Shown here: positions 57,480 through 64,000 of the stretch, in pieces
Layout of the letters: each line of letters opens with the position of its first letter
Position numbering within the stretch: position 1 is the first letter of the stretch
NCBI RefSeq assembly: GCF_040115645.1
Contig: NC_089541.1
Location: 4,464,001-4,528,000, forward strand
Direction: 5' to 3'
From: Euwallacea fornicatus
Taxonomy: Eukaryota; Arthropoda; Insecta; Coleoptera; Curculionidae
DNA length: 64,000 bases
Made by a program: the position numbers and the translations under genes
Notes under the pieces: model-generated
The model's input: the letters and a program-made list of their open reading frames with translations, nothing else
What the model was told of the DNA's origin: nothing
Database searches by the model: none

Positions 57480-57853
57480 CAGGGTGTCCCAGAATATGTA
57501 GGCAATCTCTTGAATCGAAATAGTAGACGTAAAAATAAGTACACTAGTTCCTGAAACCTCTTTTCGAGAAGTCGATATTAAAAAAGTTACAGGATGTCAA
57601 ACTTCCATTTATAAATTAGTTTGTTTTAATATGTCGAAAAGTAATTGGTGCAAATTGATGTACCGAATTTCAATAAAATCCATCAATTACTATTGAACAT
57701 ATTAAAAGAAAAAACAATTTAGAAATGGAAGTTCGACAACCTGAAACTTTTTCAATATCAACTTTTCGAGAAAAGTTTGCATTAACTAGTATACTTATTT
57801 CTACGTCTATAATTTGGGTCCAAGAGATTGCCCACATATTCTGGGACACCCTA
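57480..57853. mobile_element. 374-bp fold-back MITE
   Basis: The unit starts CAGGGTGTCCCAGAATATGT and ends with its inverse, flanked by TA at 57478-57479 and 57854-57855. The two halves remain complementary almost to the centre, with arms of about 170 bases at roughly 80% by eye. The first 36 or so bases, through GGCAATCTCTTG, are nearly identical. It has no coding capacity, so it is a non-autonomous Tc1/mariner-type element that would fold into one long hairpin. Confidence 0.9.
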
Positions 57854-60368
57854 TATATTATATAATAATCATAATTATAATAACTTCCCTTTTAGTTAAC
57901 ATTCGAAATTTGGTGCAAGAACTTGGATGTTGAAAAATCGTTTCATATTATAACGACCCACAGATTCCCTTAAAATAAAGGTCAAAATTGTTGAAATGAA
58001 AAAAAATGTTAAATATGGAAAACTTGATTATTCTAATTAAGTGTTTATTGATAGACGTAAATGAAAACGTTAAGTTAATTTAAATGTAGATAATTTATAG
58101 CAAAGATCGAAATATCTATCGAACAAATTCTGGTGCGCACTCCTGTTTAACCGACACTGCGTCAATACGTGGCCTGCATGATGTAAGAAAGTTAGTTATG
58201 TTTAAAGTATATGCAGTTCTAAGTAATGTTTAGATTGAAATGTGTCAATCATTAATCGAATACGTTTAACCAATAGCAATATTAAGTAATTTAATACCAA
58301 TTTAGATTTTTGTTGTAGTGCAAAGGAAAAGATGGAAGACGTGTCCAATTTGAGACAGAAACCACCTTTTATTCTAGTTTACTTCCACACACAAGTCCGT
58401 TATTCAATTAAAATAGCTTAGAACCTGACAGTGTATGGCAACATATGAAAGAAAAATAAAAATTCTGTCCAACGAAATTAATAAATTATATTTTTTAACC
58501 AATCAATGTCGACAAGAATTTTATTCTGAGGTCTAGAATAGGATATTCTATTGAGATTGATCTAGAGTCCTGAGTCCTGATTGTGTGGGAAATGTCATAG
58601 TGATAATGAAATCTTTGTGGAAAAAAATCGTTTCGCCAATTTCATTAAACAAAATTTTCATTCTCATTTTCATATATGTCTCTGTAAAATCAAGCCCTCC
58701 CATCAGATGATATATTATTAATATATTCAAAAAGGTGGAATGCTAATTATGTCTCTTTATTCAATAAGGATATTTATGTAAGTTGATAAATGAATAATCT
58801 GGACAGTCCTGCAATACTTCAACGATATTGGGTCGTTTCTAGTTGTCATGCCAATATTAATAAGTTAATTAAATAGATGAAAAAATATTTTTAATTATTG
58901 GTTTAGAAAATAAAGCGTTGGTGAGAATGATAATGAGTAATAAAATGTGAAGGACACGAATCAAATAATTTTACTTTTGGTTTGATGCCATTAAATCTGC
59001 TGGACTTTTGAATTCAAGTTGTAAAAACTTGTAGCTTAATACATCTTCATAATAAATATATATTTTTAATTTTTCACACAATGTCATAACAACGAGCGGC
59101 ACCTGAACAGTTCTTTGCTGTAAAGTTTTTTAGAGCACCCTGTAGATAATTACTTCTTCCAGTTTCGCTCGTACAGGGCCTTGTGTCGCTTTCTCAACGC
59201 ACTTATTATTCCTTTCATGTGTCAATGTTAACATTGTCAATTTGTTAATTCACTGCAAAATTTATCAGTTTTGTTACTTTCAAAGCTGGAAGGTACGAAA
59301 TTGCAACATTGCATGGTGAGTAGTTTCACGACCTATTGATCATGTAAACGTTAGAAGGTTTACAATATAGCCCATATTTGAGTAAAACTATTTTCTATTT
59401 TTAGTATTTGAGAACATCAAATAAAACAGTTACCCTTATTCAAGTAGTTTCAAGGTCATTACGTAGTTTGAGCATGCTTGTTGTAAATTACAAAATTCTT
59501 AAAAGTTTTGGAAAGAATTTGAACATTCATTGTGAACTTTTTTGAACTATGGAGCTTAGCGAGTCGAAGATCAAGCTTGATCAATATTTACCAACATGTT
59601 TTACACCTTTTAGCTGTGCTGTATACTTTTTTTGTGCTGTTTGAGAATAATATCTTACAAACAAGAGGTCAACCTCGGATATACATATAAGGAATTAAAC
59701 TCTATTAAATATTACTGAGGGTAAACACCAACACAAATAATTAAATTTTAGACTTGACAATTTAAATTAGGTAAAATAATCAAATACTAATTCTTTAAAT
59801 AAATCTTTTGTAAAGACTTGTGTCAAAAAACGTTTTGGTTATCGATCTATTCGATTGAATAGTCTTCATTTTTCTTATTATCAAAACTCGTCCTACAAGT
59901 CCATCCACAAAGGCTCATCTTTTTTTGCACGTTTCTAGCCTGGAAAGTCTGTATCATTTGAAATTTTCATACATAGAGTAGAAGGTCTGTTCTAACAGAA
60001 AAAAAACATTTTTAACGTAGCTATTAATACTAAAAACTAAATTAATCAATTGTGTTTATTCGGTTATCTGTAAGCACAATAGTAAAACTGTAAGGTTAAT
60101 ACCTGATTAAAACAGGGACTGGTTAGCGGATACAAAAAATGCGCTGTTGCCTCACTATTCCGTGGCTAGTACGTAAGTATTAGCGTTGCATTGCCCAATT
60201 ATAATTTTAAGTTAGGTTAAGTGAGAAAATGTCAAAGACGAAAAATCTTAATTTTTAAATATAAAATAACAAATAAGAAAAAATTCCTTTGAAACACTCG
60301 TAAACGTAAAAAAGTGGTTTGAAACATCAAAATATTTTTCACTTCATCTGTACAATCGCCCTCATAAC

Positions 60369-63300
60369 ATGTCGAACATCCAAACAAATTTATCACTTTA
60401 TCAAAACACCCTCAATCTCCCCCAAGAACTCAAAATAAAACCCTTAGCCTTGGTCGGATTTTCTGGTCTGGATGTTGTCAACAACGCCATTCACAAATCA
60501 ATCTGGGAGACATTTAACAATAGAACTGACAAAGCCCCAGTGCTCTACAAACTCATTAGCAACACTCATAAATTCCCTGTTATCAAACCGAAACGCAACT
60601 CCTATGACTGGTATATTCCCAAGGGAATTCTGAAGAAAAACTGGCTGAACAAATATCTACAGGAAATTCCTGCTGTCATTGTTGTGTTCTTTGATTTGGA
60701 TTGGAATGATAATTCATGGAGTGAGAAAATGATTGAATGTGCCTCCAAAGTTCAATCAATGAGGTATCAGGTGTTTTATTGGTTTGAATTCTTTAGTATT
60801 AATAATGAGCATAATCCAGGGCTGCCTTAGATGGAAGGGAAACTTTTATAGTGGTAGTGTTAATTCAGAACCATTTGCCATTACCAGAAGATCCTTTGGC
60901 TTCAGAGAGAGCTATAGCTTTGTGTTCTAGCTGCGAGTTAAATTCACAGTCACTGTATGTATTGCCACATGGACAGCATTTACTGGTTAGTATTTCAAAA
61001 ATAAAAATGTGTGATTAGTTTTGGTTAAAATAAAATTAAGTTTTTAGACCAAATTAGAGCAAAATACTTTAATATAAAACAGGTCATTATCTTTGAAAAT
61101 ATGTACACATGAAGGTAGATGAAGTAGATTAATATATTGGAAAGCATTGTTGGAAGTATTTACAGCTTGCTGCTTTAGGACAATCTCAAATTACTTAATG
61201 TGCAATTCATGTGTTTGATTTTAAAAGATCAATAATTCTCAATTCAAATTGCTTTTTTAAAAAATTAAAGTTAAAACCAGTTTTAAGTCCTCTCACCTAA
61301 TAAAAAGATGTTTACAAAGCAATATGATAGGACTTTTCACTTAATCCTTGATTAAAAGATGACCAATCAAGATTTGAGAGTATTTATCAAAAACTAATTT
61401 CAAATGTCACAGATCATTTATGAAACAACTTCAAATAAAATTAAAAGCAGTAATGTCAAAAATGCTATAAAAATTTTTGATCCAATTTCCTATATAACCA
61501 CCATTAGGATATGTCATGTATGTATGTACACATATTTAGAAAAAATAATGTATATCTGATTTTCTTATTTATTAAATCAAATTGTATCACCAATTCTAAT
61601 ATCACCATTTTTCAGGGATATACAATTAGGCTGGAGAAAGCCTTTTGTGATTTTTGTCACAATTATTATTATAATTGTATCAAAAATGTGAAAATGCATA
61701 AAGAGTACTTAAATAAAAGTTCCCATCAAAACTTATATGTCAGGCATCAATTTAAAATGGCGTTTTTAAACGAATTGAAGCAAGACATGCATGCGTCACA
61801 TAAGTATGTTAAACATGACTCTCCTATACAAAATTTTCATATGATTATTTAATTTTTCAGACATTACTTATCAGCCTACAATAATTTACTAGAAATACGC
61901 ATAGTTGATACAAATGCTATGGAAATTCGCACCATAGCTGGATTCATAAATTTTAAAATTTGCAAATTATTGTTCACTTTAAATCTTCCTAGAGATGCAA
62001 TTTCACAGTTCAAAACACATGTTGATAAGTTCAAGAATAGAATTGGGTTTCAGGAACTTGTTTTTGAACATTATGCCTGGTTATCCAAACAGTAAGAACA
62101 CAAGATATTTTTTCATTGTTTTGGAAATTTGAGGGTTTTCCAATGTGTAGATATGAAATTTTTGCTGAAATATTTGATGAAGCAGTCAAATCAGGCCTGC
62201 CTGCAGTGCAAACTCAACATCCAGGCATTTATTACCAGCCAGCAGCACAGTTTTCTATTGACAGAAAGCAGTCTTGCCAGAAGATTTGCTCTGTAAGTGA
62301 TATAATACTCATACAGAAAAAATTAATTCTTTTTAGAGTATCATTGCATACCCTCACCCAGACCCACTAGAGGGTTTGGATAGAATAGAATTTTATGGCC
62401 AGAGACCCTGGAGGCCTGGGAAAGTTTCCACCGAACCTCCGGATCCTTCACTAGAAGCAAGTGGTATTCAAGCTTTGCAGTATTTGGAGAATCAAATTAG
62501 TCACTCAGTAAAAAGAAATAGTGATGGTTATGTTTTTTATGATTTAGATGTGTGTGTTTTAGAGCATCATAATATCTCTCTATGGTTTAGCTATCGCGCA
62601 GTATAAAATTTATAAATGTCCTAGAACAAGGAGACATTTGGTTTTGCAGATGGCAGACGAATGTTATCATTCAAAAGATTATGGAAAGGCTTTAACGTAA
62701 GTATTTATTTAATTTGTTTTATTATTTTCAAAATAACACCAAAAAGGGAAATTAATATATTTCTTAGTTGTGGAATCTTCATTTTAGTTTATATGACTGG
62801 TCCTTCAATGTCTAATTAGGAAGCTCCTGTTGTCAGTTAACAACTAACTGGCAAATAAAGTATTTTTTATATTGAAGTTAACCTTAACCAATAGTTGAAG
62901 TAAGGACAGATATATGAAACACCTTAATTGATAGAGACACTTTGACTGAGAGTTGGTCTTTACTGCAAGTTCCTTCACATGTAGTTTAGCAGGACATTGA
63001 AGAACTAGTTCTAAATCTTTCAAATTTAATATGTCCTCAAATTATACAATTGTTCCAGTTTGTATACACACATGCTCTCAGACTATAGAGAAGAGAAATG
63101 GTGGGGAATAATATCAAACATATTAGAAAAAGCCATTCTATGTGCTTATTTGACGGCAAATATACAAGATTATATGCAATTAGCCTTTGAAATTTTGGCA
63201 GCCTCTGCCACTTTGAGTATAGAAGACAGGCGTCGAATTTATGAGAATTTGAATCGTATTTTGAAAGTAAGATTCCATTGCCTAAGTGTTACTATGTACT

Positions 63301-64000
63301 GAGTGTTTTTTAGAAGCAAATTCCATATGGAAATCCTAAATTGGCGCATGATATCCTTCAAAACGCCATCATTTTATGGCAGCCAGTATTCGGGGGCGAT
63401 TGCCTTACTTTTTCACTAGATTTGACACAAATTCAAACGTGCATCGATGTGAAATCCCGGTTTTTGAAACCAACATTTGCAGTTGATCAACAGGTTTCCT
63501 TGGAGATTTTCATTAGGTATAAAATAAGTAACATTAAATTCTTTTAATTCAGCTAGAACATTTTTAGGAGCACTTGCTCATTTCCATTAACATTTACCCA
63601 GGTTACAGTAAAAGTGAATTCTCCAAATCAGAGCTCAGAATACGCAGTGATCAATGCTGATTCTTTAACATTTTACTGTAATGAAGTTAAAAAATTTCTA
63701 GTGCATTTTGAGCCAAATACTCGGGATTTAAACAACGAATTAGAAGTAAATAGTTTAATATTCTTAAAAAACTGTCGGACTTTTATTTAAACTTTATTAG
63801 ATTGATTCTGTAAATATATCAATCGGCAATCCTTCAAACTGTTGCGCGAGACTCAAGTTTAGTCCAAATTGCGCTCAAGTGGAACTTCCAGAACTGCAGC
63901 ATTTTAAAAAGAGTTTAACATGTTTGGACTTCAACAATATCAAAGTTGCTTCCAAGGCATCAGTCGTACCTAGAGACTCGAAAATCAGTGTTAAATTTGA
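60369..64000 (+). CDS. TRAPPC11: TRAPPC11, trafficking protein particle complex subunit 11 (partial)
   Basis: TRAPPC11 is a subunit of the metazoan TRAPPIII complex acting in ER-to-Golgi transport and autophagy. Exons are 60369-60763, 60820-60985, 61616-61803, 61861-62091, 62151-62292, 62337-62507, 62563-62696, 63059-63266, 63314-63516, 63568-63745 and 63801 to the window end. All are GT-AG and in phase, giving about 738 residues of a protein usually near 1100. N-terminal blocks include LDVVNNAIHKSIWETF, SYDWYIPKGILKKNW and VVFFDLDWND. Later come YVLPHGQHLL, SHQNLYVRHQFKMAFLNELK (start of the foie gras domain, about residue 230 on), IRTIAGFINFKICKL, IYYQPAAQF, FYGQRPWRPGK and YKCPRTRRHLVLQMADE. 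The start ATG precedes the conserved LALVGFSGLDVV block. Seven introns are 44-59 bp. The 3' end is outside the window; no disruption is seen. Confidence 0.95.
60986..61615 (+). other. TRAPPC11 intron 2
   Basis: This 630-bp intron falls in the stretch YVLPHGQHLL/GYTIRLEKAF (donor GTTAGT, acceptor TTTTTCAG). It is AT-rich and I see no feature in it. Confidence 0.85.
62697..63058 (+). other. TRAPPC11 intron 7
   Basis: This 362-bp intron (donor GTAAGT, acceptor TTGTTCCAG) has no recognisable feature. Confidence 0.85.

Larger units (their letters stand above)
49207..60368. other. region between elongase coding start and TRAPPC11
   Basis: About 11 kb with no coding gene that I can support. It should contain the 5' UTR intron and promoter of the elongase (a candidate is listed at 55727-55762) and the promoter of TRAPPC11. 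It also holds a run of 15 C at 50953-50967, the fold-back element at 57480-57853, and an AGAGCACCCTGTA sequence near 59133-59145 that resembles one end of another small DNA transposon. The GC-richer block 55320-55850 stands out from its AT-rich flanks. Confidence 0.5.

Noticed and set aside
60369..60830. Treating the 153-codon frame as a complete single-exon protein
   Set aside because: Its last part reads through a donor at 60764; splicing to 60820 restores the TRAPPC11 frame, so the stop at 60828 is intronic or out of frame.
1..64000. Search for CRISPR arrays, tRNA or rRNA genes and a multi-gene novel system
   Set aside because: No regularly spaced repeats, no recognisable cloverleaf or rRNA sequence, and the four real genes are unrelated housekeeping genes.

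Overview
The window looks like AT-rich insect nuclear DNA, possibly from a beetle; the order is a guess. It holds four protein-coding genes with GT-AG introns. Many introns are only 48-55 bp, while others are long and full of old transposons. I see no bacterial gene organisation, CRISPR array, rRNA or tRNA. I rebuilt the exons by hand from splice sites, reading-phase continuity and recalled family conservation, so no alignment supports them.

Layout: 1-10236 has no gene I can support. 10237-12164 (-) is the complete gene for the gamma subunit of eIF2B (5 exons, 462 aa). After about 2.4 kb of shared upstream DNA comes the divergent Rabex-5 gene, a Rab5 exchange factor, at 14854-21799 (+) (8 exons, about 684 aa). 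It is preceded by a 54-codon upstream ORF at 14534-14698. A convergent gene for a very-long-chain fatty acid elongase of the ELOVL type lies at 25339-49198 (-) (6 coding exons, 327 aa). Its upstream leader is probably non-coding and may start near 55729. TRAPPC11, a TRAPP-complex trafficking subunit, starts at 60369 (+) and runs off the right edge.

The 18.4 kb intron between elongase coding exons 1 and 2 (30692-49137) is a transposon graveyard. It holds three Tc1/mariner-type elements with terminal inverted repeats, a fourth Tc1-like end with a 55-bp-arm hairpin, a pogo/Jerky-like relic, a copia relic and a LINE relic. The 4.2 kb last intron (25510-29693) holds a LINE relic, a relic resembling DUF7869-type insect proteins, a perfect 23-bp-arm hairpin and an inverted pair of hammerhead-like motifs. 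A 374-bp fold-back element with TA duplications lies at 57480-57853, and a LINE relic lies in the first Rabex-5 intron.

The four genes are housekeeping genes (translation initiation, endosomal Rab5 activation, ER fatty acid elongation, ER-Golgi trafficking) with no operon-like link. I found no convincing new multi-gene system. The points most worth a second look are the upstream ORF of Rabex-5, its His/Ser-rich linker where a ubiquitin-binding helix would be expected, and the unexplained hairpins.
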